A DNA stretch of 64,000 nt from Pseudomonas sp. C2B4 (GTDB lineage Bacteria > Pseudomonadota > Gammaproteobacteria > Pseudomonadales > Pseudomonadaceae), in NCBI RefSeq assembly GCF_013359695.1, contig NZ_JABFMU010000009.1:76537-140536 (forward strand), read 5' to 3'. Positions 30,588-41,973 of the stretch are shown piece by piece. Below the pieces are notes generated by a model. The model was not told where the DNA came from and ran no database searches. It saw nothing but the letters and a program-made list of their open reading frames with translations. The position numbers and the translations under genes are program-made. Each line of letters opens with the position of its first letter. Positions within the stretch are counted from its first letter, which is position 1.

Positions 30588-30722
30588 TTGGGCACCAGAA
30601 GCATGAAGCCAACGATATTCAGGACGTTATTTTTGAACACAGCGTTAATTGTCCCAAGCCTGCGCCAACTTCCGGCGATGGCGGTGGAATCCAACCACGA
30701 ACTCAGCGTGGGTAAACCGTGA
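30588..30722 (+). CDS. Putative small exported peptide coupled to rnc
   Basis: A TTG at 30588 with GGAG eight bases before it, or the in-frame ATG at 30603, opens a frame of 44 or 39 residues whose TGA overlaps the rnc start (GTGA). From the ATG the sequence begins [18 protein letters not shown] and ends SVGKP. A basic start, a hydrophobic stretch and PAMA at residues 24-27 resemble a signal peptide with an AXA cleavage site, leaving about 12 residues. From memory, P. aeruginosa has a larger gene (PA0769) in this slot; no such gene is found here. It may be a remnant, a coupling ORF or a real peptide. Confidence 0.45.
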   Translation: MGTRSMKPTIFRTLFLNTALIVPSLRQLPAMAVESNHELSVGKP

Positions 30723-31408
30723 GCGTCTCCTTAAGCCGTCTCGAGCGTCAGCTCGGCTACACCTTCAAGGATCAGGAACTGATGGTCCTGGCCCTCACTC
30801 ACCGCAGTTTTGCCGGGCGTAACAACGAGCGCCTGGAATTCCTCGGTGACGCCATCCTCAACTTCGTCGCCGGCGAGGCGCTGTTCGATCGCTTTCCGTT
30901 GGCCCGCGAAGGTCAGTTGTCGCGTTTGCGCGCGCGCCTGGTCAAAGGTGAGACCCTGGCCGTGCTGGCCCGTGGTTTCGATCTGGGCGAATACCTGCGC
31001 CTGGGCTCGGGTGAGCTGAAAAGCGGCGGTTTTCGTCGCGAGTCGATTCTGGCCGATGCCCTGGAGGCATTGATTGGTGCAATCTACCTGGACGCCGGCA
31101 TGGAAGTGGCGCGCGAGCGCGTACTGGCCTGGCTGGCTGGCGAGTTCGAAGGCCTGACACTGGTCGACACCAACAAGGATCCGAAAACCCGCCTGCAGGA
31201 ATTTCTGCAGTCCCGTGGTTGCGAGCTGCCGCGTTACGAAGTGGTGGATATCCAGGGTGAACCGCATTGCCGGACGTTCTTCGTCGAATGCGAAATCATC
31301 TTACTGAATGAAAAAAGCCGAGGTCAGGGTGTGAGTCGTCGTATTGCCGAACAGGTAGCGGCCGCCGCAGCACTGATTGCCCTGGGTGTGGAGAATGGCA
31401 ATGACTGA
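30719..31408 (+). CDS. rnc: Ribonuclease III
   Basis: A 229-residue double-strand-specific endoribonuclease that processes rRNA and mRNAs. The catalytic signature NERLEFLGD is at residues 36-44, and the C-terminal double-stranded RNA-binding domain covers about 155-225 ([14 protein letters not shown]). The start is GTG at 30719, overlapping the stop of the small upstream ORF by 4 bp. Its 3' end overlaps era. Confidence 0.97.
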   Translation: MSVSLSRLERQLGYTFKDQELMVLALTHRSFAGRNNERLEFLGDAILNFVAGEALFDRFPLAREGQLSRLRARLVKGETLAVLARGFDLGEYLRLGSGELKSGGFRRESILADALEALIGAIYLDAGMEVARERVLAWLAGEFEGLTLVDTNKDPKTRLQEFLQSRGCELPRYEVVDIQGEPHCRTFFVECEIILLNEKSRGQGVSRRIAEQVAAAAALIALGVENGND

Positions 31409-32303
31409 TACAAACGCAACTCGCTGTGGCTATGTTGCCATCGTCGGCCGTCCGAACGTGGGCAAGTCCACGTTGCTGAACCACATTCTGGGTCAGAAGC
31501 TGGCGATCACTTCGCGCAAGCCGCAAACCACCCGCCACAACATGCTCGGCATCAAAACCGAAGGCGACGTGCAGGCGATCTACGTCGACACGCCCGGCAT
31601 GCACAAGGGTGGCGAGAAGGCCCTCAACCGCTACATGAACAAGACCGCTTCGGCGGCGTTGAAAGACGTCGATGTGGTGATCTTCGTGGTGGACCGCACC
31701 AAGTGGACCGAAGAGGACCAGATGGTCCTGGAGCGCGTGCAATACGTGACTGGCCCGCTGATCGTGGCGCTGAACAAGACCGACCGCATCGAGGACAAGG
31801 CCGAGCTGATGCCGCACCTGTCCTGGTTGCAGGAACAACTGCCGAACGCGCAGATCATCCCTATTTCGGCTCAGCACGGGCACAACCTCGATGCGCTTGA
31901 GCGAGTGATTGCCGAACACCTGCCGGAAAACGATCACTTCTTCCCGGAAGACCAGATCACCGACCGCAGCAGCCGCTTCCTGGCGGCTGAACTGGTGCGT
32001 GAAAAAATCATGCGTCAGATGGGCGCCGAGCTGCCTTACCAGATCACCGTCGAAATCGAAGAGTTCAAGCAGCAGGGGAAAACCCTGCACATTCATGCGT
32101 TGATCCTCGTCGAACGTGACGGTCAGAAGAAAATCATCATTGGCGACAAGGGCGAGCGCATCAAGCGCATCGGCACCGAAGCGCGCAAGGACATGGAGCT
32201 GCTGTTCGACTCCAAGATCATGCTTAACCTGTGGGTGAAGGTTAAGGGTGGCTGGTCCGATGACGAGCGTGCGCTGCGTTCGTTGGGTTACGGCGACCTG
32301 TAA
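31401..32303 (+). CDS. era: GTPase Era
   Basis: A 300-residue GTPase for 30S subunit assembly that binds the 3' end of 16S r[12 protein letters not shown] is at residues 16-24, DTPGMHKG and NKTDR follow, and the C-terminal KH domain ends in the typical [20 protein letters not shown] chose the ATG at 31401: GTGGAG at 31388-31393 is 7 bases before it, while the ATG at 31395 is too close. The start lies inside the rnc 3' end. Confidence 0.97.
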   Translation: MTDTNATRCGYVAIVGRPNVGKSTLLNHILGQKLAITSRKPQTTRHNMLGIKTEGDVQAIYVDTPGMHKGGEKALNRYMNKTASAALKDVDVVIFVVDRTKWTEEDQMVLERVQYVTGPLIVALNKTDRIEDKAELMPHLSWLQEQLPNAQIIPISAQHGHNLDALERVIAEHLPENDHFFPEDQITDRSSRFLAAELVREKIMRQMGAELPYQITVEIEEFKQQGKTLHIHALILVERDGQKKIIIGDKGERIKRIGTEARKDMELLFDSKIMLNLWVKVKGGWSDDERALRSLGYGDL

Positions 32304-32320
32304 GCCAACATCGATCTACT

Positions 32321-32409
32321 GTGGGAGCGAGCCTGCTCGCGAAGAGGATGTAACATTCAGCATTGATGTTGACTGTCACACCGCTTTCGCGAGCAGGCTC
32401 GCTCCCACA
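32321..32409. repeat. REPIN between era and recO
   Basis: TGTGGGAGCGAGCCTGCTCGCGA and its reverse complement enclose an interior with CAGCATTGATGTTGACTG. It is placed inside the rnc-era-recO-pdxJ gene run, 18 bp after the era stop and 46 bp before recO. Confidence 0.9.
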
Positions 32410-32455
32410 GTGGTTTTTGGCTGCTTGTAACACTGCATCTGTCACTGAGAGCTCC

Positions 32456-33139
32456 ATGTCCCAGCCAATCGGCCAACCCGCCTACGTCCTCCACTCCCGC
32501 GCCTACCGCGAAAGCAGCGCGTTGGTGGACTTCCTGACACCGCAGGGCCGGTTGCGGGCGGTGCTGCGCAGTGCGCGTGGCAAGGCCGGGACGTTGGCAC
32601 GGCCGTTTGTACCGCTGGAAGTCGAGTTCCGTGGGCGTGGCGAACTGAAGAATGTCGGGCGCATGGAAAGTGCCGGCGTATCCACCTGGCTCAATGGCGA
32701 GGCGCTGTTCAGTGGCCTCTACCTCAATGAGCTATTGATTCGCCTGTTGCCCGCCGAAGACCCTCATCCCGGTGTGTTCGATCATTACGCCGCAACGTTG
32801 CTGGCCCTGGCCGAAGGGCGACCGTTGGAACCCTTGCTGCGCTCATTCGAATGGCGTTTGCTCGATGACCTCGGCTACGGCTTTGCCCTCAATGCGGATA
32901 TTCATGGCGAGCCCATCGCCCCGGACGGTCTCTACCGCTTGCAAGTGGATGCCGGGCTGGAGCGGGTTTATCTGCTGCAGCCGGGGTTGTTCAATGGCGT
33001 CGAGCTGTTGGCGATGGCGGAAGCCGACTGGTCCGCACCCGGTGCGTTGTCCGCTGCCAAGCGACTGATGCGTCAGGCGCTGGCCGTTCACTTGGGTGGA
33101 CGTCCTCTGGTTTCTCGAGAGTTGTTTCGAAAGCCGTAA
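32456..33139 (+). CDS. recO: DNA repair protein RecO
   Basis: A 227-residue mediator that, with RecR, loads RecA onto SSB-coated DNA. The N-terminal OB-fold (about residues 1-80; [27 protein letters not shown]) and a helical C-terminal part match the family. The ATG at 32456 follows GAGAGCTCC. The open frame runs back into the REPIN to 32363, which I do not accept as coding. It precedes pdxJ by 51 bp. Confidence 0.95.
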   Translation: MSQPIGQPAYVLHSRAYRESSALVDFLTPQGRLRAVLRSARGKAGTLARPFVPLEVEFRGRGELKNVGRMESAGVSTWLNGEALFSGLYLNELLIRLLPAEDPHPGVFDHYAATLLALAEGRPLEPLLRSFEWRLLDDLGYGFALNADIHGEPIAPDGLYRLQVDAGLERVYLLQPGLFNGVELLAMAEADWSAPGALSAAKRLMRQALAVHLGGRPLVSRELFRKP

Positions 33140-33190
33140 ATTCCCCGTGTATGCTGTGCACCGAACTTTCCCTTCTTCTGGAGCGCTTCC

Positions 33191-33934
33191 GTGACCACCA
33201 GCACCCGCATTCTTCTTGGCGTGAACATCGACCACGTTGCCACCCTGCGTCAGGCCCGGGGCACTCGCTACCCGGACCCGGTCAAGGCGGCACTGGATGC
33301 GGAAGAGGCGGGCGCCGACGGCATCACCGTGCACCTGCGTGAAGACCGTCGGCATATCCAGGAACGCGACGTGCTGCTGCTCAAGGACGTGCTGCAAACC
33401 CGCATGAACTTTGAAATGGGCGTCACCGAAGAAATGATGGCGTTCGCCGAACGTATCCGTCCGGCGCATATTTGCCTGGTGCCGGAAACCCGCCAGGAGC
33501 TGACCACCGAAGGCGGCCTGGACGTGGCTGGGCAGGAGGCGCGGATCAAGGCAGCGGTAGAGCGTCTGTCGAAGATCGGCGCTGAAGTGTCGCTGTTCAT
33601 CGATGCCGACGAGCGGCAGATCGAAGCCTCTCGCCGTGTCGGCGCGCCAGCCATCGAGCTGCACACCGGTCGTTACGCTGACGCCGAGACGCCGACCGAA
33701 GTGGCCGAAGAACTCAAGCGTGTCGCCGATGGCGTGGCATTCGGCCTGGGGCAGGGTCTGATCGTCAATGCCGGTCACGGCCTGCACTATCACAACGTCG
33801 AGGCTGTGGCGGCGATCAAGGGCATCAACGAACTGAACATCGGCCACGCGCTGGTGGCTCATGCGTTGTTCGTCGGCTTCAAGTCGGCTGTTTCGGAGAT
33901 GAAAGCGCTGATTCTGGCGGCTGCGAAAGCTTAA
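33191..33934 (+). CDS. pdxJ: Pyridoxine 5'-phosphate synthase
   Basis: A 247-residue TIM-barrel enzyme that joins 1-deoxyxylulose 5-phosphate with 3-amino-2-oxopropyl phosphate to make PNP, the last ring-forming step of vitamin B6 synthesis. [32 protein letters not shown] and [11 protein letters not shown] are diagnostic. The start is GTG at 33191 after CTGGAGCGCTTCC. It closes the lepA-to-pdxJ run and is followed by a REPIN. Confidence 0.97.
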   Translation: MTTSTRILLGVNIDHVATLRQARGTRYPDPVKAALDAEEAGADGITVHLREDRRHIQERDVLLLKDVLQTRMNFEMGVTEEMMAFAERIRPAHICLVPETRQELTTEGGLDVAGQEARIKAAVERLSKIGAEVSLFIDADERQIEASRRVGAPAIELHTGRYADAETPTEVAEELKRVADGVAFGLGQGLIVNAGHGLHYHNVEAVAAIKGINELNIGHALVAHALFVGFKSAVSEMKALILAAAKA

Positions 33935-33952
33935 AAGACACACATAAACCAC

Positions 33953-34042
33953 TGTGGGAGCGAGCCTGCTCGCGAAAGCGGGGTATCAGTCGACATCAAC
34001 TTTGACTGATGCACCGCATTCGCGAGCAGGCTCGCTCCCACA
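33953..34042. repeat. REPIN between pdxJ and mltF
   Basis: TGTGGGAGCGAGCCTGCTCGCGA and its reverse complement enclose an interior with CAGTCGACATCAACTTTGACTG. It lies between convergent pdxJ and mltF. Confidence 0.9.
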
Positions 34043-34061
34043 GTTTTGATGGGCCAAGGCT

Positions 34062-35573
<1,512 letters not shown>

Positions 35574-35736
35574 CTAGTCTGCTAGAGATCACAAAACCGG
35601 TCGAAACCCCGCAGGAATGGGTCTTGTCGGCGTTTTGTCACGGTAAAAATAAGCTGTGTTCCCACACCCCATTAACCTGACTTTCGAGGCAGAAACACAG
35701 ATCGGCACCCGAGTGCAACCGTGCGTAGCGTTTCGG

Positions 35737-35765
35737 GTGATGTCGCGAGCTGTTTAGGCTAGAAT
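35737..35765 (+). promoter_or_regulatory. Possible purL promoter
   Basis: GTGATG (35737-35742) and TAGAAT (35760-35765) are 17 bp apart and would start transcription about 35 bases before the purL ATG. The -35 match is modest. The rest of the 35523-35736 gap holds no gene that I can support. Confidence 0.45.
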
Positions 35766-35807
35766 GCACGGCCTCAAAGCACACCCCTTCCCGAGGCTGT
35801 CCCGAAG

Positions 35808-38800
35808 ATGTTGATCCTGCGCGGCGCTCCTGCCCTTTCTGCCTTTCGCCACAGCAAACTCCTTGAGCAACTGAGCCAGAAGGTCCCGGCTGTCAGTGGC
35901 TTGTATGCTGAATTCGCTCACTTCGCCGAAGTTACCGGCGTCCTGACCGGCGACGAACAGCAGGTGCTCGCGCGCCTTCTGAAATACGGTCCAAGCGTTC
36001 CGGTCCAGGAACCGACCGGTCGTCTGTTCCTGGTGCTGCCACGTTTCGGCACCATCTCGCCCTGGTCGAGCAAGGCCAGCGACATCGCTCGCAATTGCGG
36101 CCTGACCAAGATCCAGCGTCTGGAACGCGGTATTGCCTTTTATGTAGCCGGCCAGTTCAGCGACGCTGACGCACAGTTGATCGCCGACGTACTGCACGAC
36201 CGCATGACCCAGATCGTCCTGGGCAACCTCGAACAAGCCGCCGGCCTGTTCAGCCACGCCGAACCCAAGCCCCTGACCGCCATCGACCTGTTGGGCGGCG
36301 GCCGCGCCGCGCTGGAAAAAGCCAACACCGAGCTGGGCCTGGCCCTGGCCGAAGACGAGATCGACTATCTGGTCAACGCCTTCGTCGGCTTGAAGCGCAA
36401 CCCGCATGACATCGAACTGATGATGTTCGCCCAGGCGAACTCTGAGCACTGCCGTCACAAGATCTTCAACGCCAGTTGGGACATCGACGGCGAGAGCCAG
36501 GAAAAAAGCCTGTTCGGCATGATCAAGAACACCTACCAGATGCACAACGAAGGCGTTCTGTCGGCTTACAAGGACAACGCCTCGGTGATCGTCGGTTCCG
36601 TGGCCGGTCGCTTCTTCCCGGACCCTGAGACCCGCCAGTACGGCGCGGTGCAGGAGCCGGTACACATCCTGATGAAGGTTGAAACCCACAACCACCCGAC
36701 CGCCATTGCCCCGTTCCCGGGCGCGTCCACCGGTTCCGGCGGCGAGATCCGTGACGAAGGTGCAACCGGTCGTGGCGCCAAGCCAAAAGCAGGCCTGACC
36801 GGTTTCACCGTGTCCAACCTGCAGATCCCGGGTTTCGAACAGCCGTGGGAAGTGCCGTACGGCAAGCCTGAGCGCATCGTTACCGCGCTGGACATCATGA
36901 TCGAAGGCCCGCTGGGCGGCGCTGCGTTCAACAACGAATTCGGCCGTCCGGCGCTGACCGGTTACTTCCGTACCTTCGAACAATCCATCACCACCCCGCA
37001 CGGTGATGAAGTTCGCGGTTACCACAAGCCGATCATGCTGGCTGGCGGCATGGGCAACATCCGTGAAGAACACGTCAAGAAAGGCGAGATCGTCGTTGGC
37101 TCCAAGCTGATCGTGCTCGGCGGCCCGGCAATGCTGATCGGCCTGGGCGGCGGTGCGGCTTCCTCCATGGCCACCGGCACCAGCTCGGCAGACCTGGACT
37201 TCGCTTCGGTACAGCGCGAAAACCCTGAAATGGAACGTCGCTGCCAGGAAGTCATCGACCGTTGCTGGCAGTTGGGTGACAAGAACCCGATCAGCTTCAT
37301 CCACGACGTGGGTGCGGGCGGTCTGTCCAACGCCTTTCCGGAACTGGTCAACGACGGCGACCGTGGTGGCCGTTTCGAACTGCGCAACATTCCAAACGAC
37401 GAGCCGGGCATGGCCCCGCACGAAATCTGGAGTAACGAATCCCAGGAGCGTTACGTTCTGGCGGTCGGCCCGGCTGACTTCGAGCGCTTCAAGGCGATCT
37501 GCGAACGCGAGCGCTGCCCGTTCGCCGTGGTCGGCGAAGCCACTGCCGAACCGCAACTGACCGTCACCGACAGCCACTTCGGCAACAGCCCTGTGGACAT
37601 GCCGCTGGAAGTGCTGCTGGGCAAGGCCCCGCGCATGCACCGTTCGGTGGTGCGTGAAGCCGAGCTGGGCGATGACTTCGATCCGTCGACCCTGAACATT
37701 GCCGATTGCGTCGAGCGTGTTCTGCATCACCCGGCCGTCGCGAGCAAAAGCTTCCTGATCACCATCGGCGACCGCACCATCACCGGCCTCGTGGCCCGTG
37801 ACCAAATGGTCGGCCCGTGGCAGGTTCCGGTGGCCGACGTTGCCGTCACCGCCACCAGCTTCGACGTCTACACCGGTGAAGCCATGGCCATGGGCGAGCG
37901 TACGCCGCTGGCGCTGCTGGACGCTCCGGCGTCGGGCCGCATGGCCATCGGCGAAACCCTGACCAACATCGCGGCTTCGCGCATCGGCAAGATCTCCGAC
38001 ATCAAGCTGTCGGCGAACTGGATGTCCGCTGCCGGTCACCCGGGTGAAGATGCACGCCTGTACGACACCGTGAAAGCGGTCGGCATGGAATTGTGCCCTG
38101 AGCTGGGCATCACCATTCCGGTGGGCAAGGACTCGATGTCCATGGCCACCCGCTGGAACGATGAAGGTGTGGACAAATCCGTCACGTCGCCAATGTCCCT
38201 GATCGTGACCGGTTTCGCGCCAGTGACTGACATCCGTCAGACCCTGACCCCGCAACTGCGCATGGACAAGGGCACCACCGACCTGATCCTGATCGACCTC
38301 GGTCGTGGCCAGAACCGCATGGGCGCCTCGATCCTGGCACAGGTCCACGGCAAGCTCGGCAAGCAGGCACCGGACGTCGATGACGCCGAAGACCTGAAAG
38401 CCTTCTTCGCCGTGATCCAGGGCCTCAACGCCGACGGTCACCTGTTGGCTTACCATGACCGTTCCGACGGTGGTCTGCTGACCTCCGTGGTGGAAATGGC
38501 CTTTGCCGGCCACTGCGGTCTGAGCCTGAATCTGGACAGCGTCGCCGCATCCTCGGCGGAAATCGCTGCAATCCTGTTCAACGAAGAACTGGGCGCCGTG
38601 ATCCAGGTTCGCCAGGACGCCACCCCGGACATCCTCGCGCAGTTCAGCGCGGCCGGTCTGGGCGATTGCGTGTCGGTGATCGGTCAGCCGATCAACAATG
38701 GCGAGATCAGCATCACTTTCAATGGCGACACCGTGTTCGAAGGCCAGCGTCGTCTGCTGCAACGTCAGTGGGCTGAAACCAGCTACCAGATCCAGCGTCT

Positions 38801-39704
38801 GCGCGACAACGCCGATTGCGCCGAACAGGAATTCGACGTGTTGCTGGAAGAAGACAACCCGGGCCTGAGCGTCAAGCTCAGCTACGACGTCAACCAGGAC
38901 ATCGCCGCGCCTTACATCAAGAAAGGCATTCGCCCACAGGTTGCCGTGCTGCGCGAGCAGGGCGTCAACGGTCAGGTGGAAATGGCGGCGGCGTTCGACC
39001 GTGCCGGTTTCAACGCGATCGACGTGCACATGAGCGACATTCTGGCCGGCCGTGTCGACCTGAACGAGTTCAAGGGCCTGGTCGCTTGCGGCGGTTTCTC
39101 CTACGGCGACGTACTGGGTGCCGGTGAAGGCTGGGCCAAGTCGGCCCTGTTCAACAGCCGTGCCCGCGATGCGTTCCAGGGCTTCTTCGAACGTACCGAC
39201 AGCTTCACCCTCGGCGTGTGCAACGGTTGCCAGATGATGTCGAACCTGCACGAGTTGATCCCGGGCAGCGAGTTCTGGCCGCACTTCGTGCGTAACCGCT
39301 CCGAGCAGTTCGAAGCGCGCGTGGCGATGGTGCAGATCCAGGAGTCGAACTCGATCTTCCTGCAAGGCATGGCCGGTTCGCGTATGCCGATCGCCATCGC
39401 ACACGGTGAAGGTCACGCCGAATTCGCCAGCGAAGAAGCGTTGCTGGAAGCCGATCTGTCCGGTTGCGTGGCGATGCGTTTCGTCGACAACCACGGCAAG
39501 GTCACTGAAAAGTACCCGGCCAACCCGAACGGCTCGCCGCGCGGGATCACCGGTTTGACCAGCCGCGACGGTCGCGTGACCATCATGATGCCGCACCCGG
39601 AGCGCGTGTTCCGCGCCGTGCAGAACTCGTGGCGTTCGGAAGACTGGAACGAAGACGCACCTTGGATGCGTATGTTCCGTAATGCTCGCGTCTGGGTGAA
39701 CTAA
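35808..39704 (+). CDS. purL: Phosphoribosylformylglycinamidine synthase
   Basis: A 1298-residue single-chain FGAM synthase of purine synthesis, converting FGAR, glutamine and ATP to FGAM. The N-terminal PurS-like region is followed by two AIRS-type halves with [13 protein letters not shown] and [28 protein letters not shown]. The C-terminal glutaminase has VCNGCQMMS with its catalytic cysteine and MPHPERVFR. Full length for the proteobacterial large form. It is followed after 5 bp by a YqfO-like gene. Confidence 0.98.
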   Translation: MLILRGAPALSAFRHSKLLEQLSQKVPAVSGLYAEFAHFAEVTGVLTGDEQQVLARLLKYGPSVPVQEPTGRLFLVLPRFGTISPWSSKASDIARNCGLTKIQRLERGIAFYVAGQFSDADAQLIADVLHDRMTQIVLGNLEQAAGLFSHAEPKPLTAIDLLGGGRAALEKANTELGLALAEDEIDYLVNAFVGLKRNPHDIELMMFAQANSEHCRHKIFNASWDIDGESQEKSLFGMIKNTYQMHNEGVLSAYKDNASVIVGSVAGRFFPDPETRQYGAVQEPVHILMKVETHNHPTAIAPFPGASTGSGGEIRDEGATGRGAKPKAGLTGFTVSNLQIPGFEQPWEVPYGKPERIVTALDIMIEGPLGGAAFNNEFGRPALTGYFRTFEQSITTPHGDEVRGYHKPIMLAGGMGNIREEHVKKGEIVVGSKLIVLGGPAMLIGLGGGAASSMATGTSSADLDFASVQRENPEMERRCQEVIDRCWQLGDKNPISFIHDVGAGGLSNAFPELVNDGDRGGRFELRNIPNDEPGMAPHEIWSNESQERYVLAVGPADFERFKAICERERCPFAVVGEATAEPQLTVTDSHFGNSPVDMPLEVLLGKAPRMHRSVVREAELGDDFDPSTLNIADCVERVLHHPAVASKSFLITIGDRTITGLVARDQMVGPWQVPVADVAVTATSFDVYTGEAMAMGERTPLALLDAPASGRMAIGETLTNIAASRIGKISDIKLSANWMSAAGHPGEDARLYDTVKAVGMELCPELGITIPVGKDSMSMATRWNDEGVDKSVTSPMSLIVTGFAPVTDIRQTLTPQLRMDKGTTDLILIDLGRGQNRMGASILAQVHGKLGKQAPDVDDAEDLKAFFAVIQGLNADGHLLAYHDRSDGGLLTSVVEMAFAGHCGLSLNLDSVAASSAEIAAILFNEELGAVIQVRQDATPDILAQFSAAGLGDCVSVIGQPINNGEISITFNGDTVFEGQRRLLQRQWAETSYQIQRLRDNADCAEQEFDVLLEEDNPGLSVKLSYDVNQDIAAPYIKKGIRPQVAVLREQGVNGQVEMAAAFDRAGFNAIDVHMSDILAGRVDLNEFKGLVACGGFSYGDVLGAGEGWAKSALFNSRARDAFQGFFERTDSFTLGVCNGCQMMSNLHELIPGSEFWPHFVRNRSEQFEARVAMVQIQESNSIFLQGMAGSRMPIAIAHGEGHAEFASEEALLEADLSGCVAMRFVDNHGKVTEKYPANPNGSPRGITGLTSRDGRVTIMMPHPERVFRAVQNSWRSEDWNEDAPWMRMFRNARVWVN

Positions 39705-39709
39705 GAGCC

Positions 39710-40021
39710 GTGTACAAGCTCAGCTTTTTCGTTCCCGACAGTCATGTCGACGTGGTCAAAAGTGCCGTATTCGCCGCCGGTGGCGGACGGATCGGTGCTT
39801 ACGACCACTGTGCGTGGCAAGTGCTGGGGCTTGGCCAATTTCGACCATTGGACGGCAGTCAGCCGTTCATTGGCGAAGCGGGGCAGGTCGAGCAGGTCGA
39901 GGAATGGAAGGTTGAGCTGGTCGTGGCCGATGAGTTGATTCGCTCGGTGGTGACGGCTCTGAAACAGAGCCATCCCTACGAGACACCGGCTTATGAGGTG
40001 TGGCGGTTGGAGGATTTCTGA
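39710..40021 (+). CDS. YqfO/Nif3-associated domain protein
   Basis: A 103-residue protein of the small CutA/PII-like fold that is inserted in Nif3 proteins and exists alone in Pseudomonas (YqfO type). KLSFFVPDSHVDVVKSAVFAAGGGRIGAYDHCAWQ and the end QSHPYETPAYEVWRLED are typical. The biochemical role is unknown. The start is GTG at 39710, 5 bp after purL, so it is read from the purL transcript. A terminator follows 20 bp after the stop. Confidence 0.88.
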   Translation: MYKLSFFVPDSHVDVVKSAVFAAGGGRIGAYDHCAWQVLGLGQFRPLDGSQPFIGEAGQVEQVEEWKVELVVADELIRSVVTALKQSHPYETPAYEVWRLEDF

Positions 40022-40041
40022 TCTTCCAGGCTGCTGAAATG

Positions 40042-40076
40042 AAAAACCCGCTGAAAGTGATTTCAGCGGGTTTTTT
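40042..40076 (+). terminator. Terminator after purL-yqfO
   Basis: AACCCGCTGAAA and TTTCAGCGGGTT form a 12-bp perfect stem around GTGA, followed by TTTT. Confidence 0.92.
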
Positions 40077-40110
40077 AATGCCCCAGGTTTTGTGGTGACA
40101 ATCAGGGCCT

Positions 40111-40203
40111 CATCGCTGGCAAGCCAGCTCCCACAGTTTTTTATGTCGTACACAAATGCTGTGTACCTCCGAGAACCCTGTGGGAGCTGGCTTGCCAGCG
40201 ATG
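40111..40203. repeat. Inside-out REP doublet (GGGAGCTGGCTTGCCAGC class)
   Basis: CATCGCTGGCAAGCCAGCTC and its reverse complement face outwards, with TCCCACA next to the spacer on both sides. The spacer carries a small palindrome, GTACACAAATGCTGTGTAC. This repeat class occurs once in the window, between convergent genes. Confidence 0.8.
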
Positions 40204-40226
40204 GCGGCCTGCCAGACAGCTCACAA

Positions 40227-41942
40227 CTAAACCTTGGCACTCACCTCACTGCGATTGACCAACGCTTCCAGCGCCTGACTCAAGCTCGCCGCCCTGTCAC
40301 CCACCAGCAGGTGCCAGATCCCGCCCTCAAGCTGACTCACACCCTGACACCCCAGCGCCTTCAAATCGCATTCCGATAACGCCTTGCCATCGGCCAGTTG
40401 CAGGCGAATGCGGGTCAAGGCCACACAGTCCAGTTGCAGCACATTGTCGCCTCCGCCAAGGGCGTGCAGCCATTGTTGTGCTTCAGATGTCGCCACGGTG
40501 ACGGGTTGCGGCGCGTCGACCACCACAGCCGGGGTGGAGATCAGCGCGCGGCCCAACGCCGGCATCGCCAGGCGAATCTCATCGGCAATGCTGTCGGCCA
40601 TCGGTCCGACCACTACCTGCAGACTGCCGCCCTTGCCCGGTCGCACCACCGCCATGGCACCCAGTGCTTTCAAGTCCGCATCCGAGGCTTTGTTGCGGTC
40701 CACCATGTCCAGTCGCAGGCGCGTGGTGCAGGCGCCGACCGTGATCAGGTTCTCGGCGCCACCCAGTGCCTTGATGTAGGCCCCGGCACGGTCACTCTCG
40801 GCCACCACTGCTTTTTCGGCAGCGGCGGTATCTTCCCGCCCCGGCGTCTTCAGGTTGAAGCGACGAATACAGAAATCGAACACCGCGTAGTAAATCACCG
40901 CATAGGCCAGGCCGACCGGAACCACCAACCAGCCATTGGTGGATTTGCCCCAGCCCAGAATCATGTCGATGAAACCGCCGGAGAAGGTAAACCCCAGGTG
41001 AATGTTCAGCAGGTTGGTCACGGCCATGGACAGGCCGGTCAGCAGCGCATGCAACAAGAACAGCAGCGGCGCGAGGAACATGAAGGCGAATTCGATGGGT
41101 TCGGTCACGCCGGTGAGGAACGAGGTCAGGGCCATCGACAGGAAAATCCCGCCCATGATTTTGCGCCGTTCCGGCAGGGCGTTGCGGTACATCGCCAGGC
41201 ACGCGGCGGGCAGGCCGAAAAGCATCACCGGGAACATGCCGGTCATGAACTGGCCGCCTTTGGGGTCGCCGGCAAAGTAGCGCGACAGGTCACCGGTGAC
41301 GAGAGCGCCGGTGGTCGGGTCGGTGAAGTTGCCGAACACGAACCACGCCATGTTGTTGAGGATGTGGTGCAGGCCGGTGACGATCAGCAGGCGATTGAAG
41401 ACGCCAAAGATGAATGCGCCGAAGCTGCCGCTCTCCAGCAACAGGGCGCCGAAGCTGTTGATGCCGTGCTGGATCGGCGGCCAGATCAGGCCGAATACCA
41501 CCCCCAGGCCGACCGCACTGAAACCGGTAACAATCGGCACGAAACGCCGGCCACCGAAGAATGCCAGGTACTCCGGCAACTTGATGTCCTTGAAGCGGTT
41601 GTACAGCGCACCGGCCATCAAGCCGCTGATTATCCCCGCGAGCATGCCCATGTTGATGCTCGCATCCAGCACCTTGAGCGTGGACACCATCACCAGATAG
41701 CCAATGGCCCCGGCCAAACCGGCCGTGCCGTTGTTGTCCTTGGCGAAACCGACGGCGATACCGATGGCGAAGATCATCGCCAGGTTGGCGAAAATCACCT
41801 GGCCGGCATCGTGGATGATCGCGATGTTCAACAGGTCCGTATCGCCCAGGCGCAGCAGCAGGCCGGCAATCGGCAGGATCGCGATCGGCAGCATCAGTGC
41901 GCGACCGAGGCGCTGCAGGCCTTCGATAAAGTATTGGTACAT
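40227..41942 (-). CDS. nagE: PTS N-acetylglucosamine transporter, EIIC-EIIB-EIIB
   Basis: A 571-residue inner-membrane PTS permease that imports and phosphorylates GlcNAc. The EIIC domain (about residues 1-365) has LPIAILPIAGLLLRLG and TGVTEPIEFAFMFLAPLLF. The EIIB domain (about 385-465) carries the phospho-cysteine C405 in TVGACTTRLRL. A second EIIB-like repeat (about 487-565) reads LQLDCVALTRIRL, where the residue aligned with C405 is A508. No EIIA domain is present; it would come from NagF. Last gene of the nag operon. Confidence 0.93.
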   Translation of the reverse strand: MYQYFIEGLQRLGRALMLPIAILPIAGLLLRLGDTDLLNIAIIHDAGQVIFANLAMIFAIGIAVGFAKDNNGTAGLAGAIGYLVMVSTLKVLDASINMGMLAGIISGLMAGALYNRFKDIKLPEYLAFFGGRRFVPIVTGFSAVGLGVVFGLIWPPIQHGINSFGALLLESGSFGAFIFGVFNRLLIVTGLHHILNNMAWFVFGNFTDPTTGALVTGDLSRYFAGDPKGGQFMTGMFPVMLFGLPAACLAMYRNALPERRKIMGGIFLSMALTSFLTGVTEPIEFAFMFLAPLLFLLHALLTGLSMAVTNLLNIHLGFTFSGGFIDMILGWGKSTNGWLVVPVGLAYAVIYYAVFDFCIRRFNLKTPGREDTAAAEKAVVAESDRAGAYIKALGGAENLITVGACTTRLRLDMVDRNKASDADLKALGAMAVVRPGKGGSLQVVVGPMADSIADEIRLAMPALGRALISTPAVVVDAPQPVTVATSEAQQWLHALGGGDNVLQLDCVALTRIRLQLADGKALSECDLKALGCQGVSQLEGGIWHLLVGDRAASLSQALEALVNRSEVSAKV

Positions 41943-41973
41943 GGCGGTTCTCCCTGGTTGTTCTTGTTGTTCT

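Noticed and set aside
35754..39596. A 1280-codon open frame antisense to purL
   Set aside because: It mirrors purL codon by codon in GC-rich DNA and has no ribosome site or family resemblance. Long antisense frames are a known by-product of this codon use.
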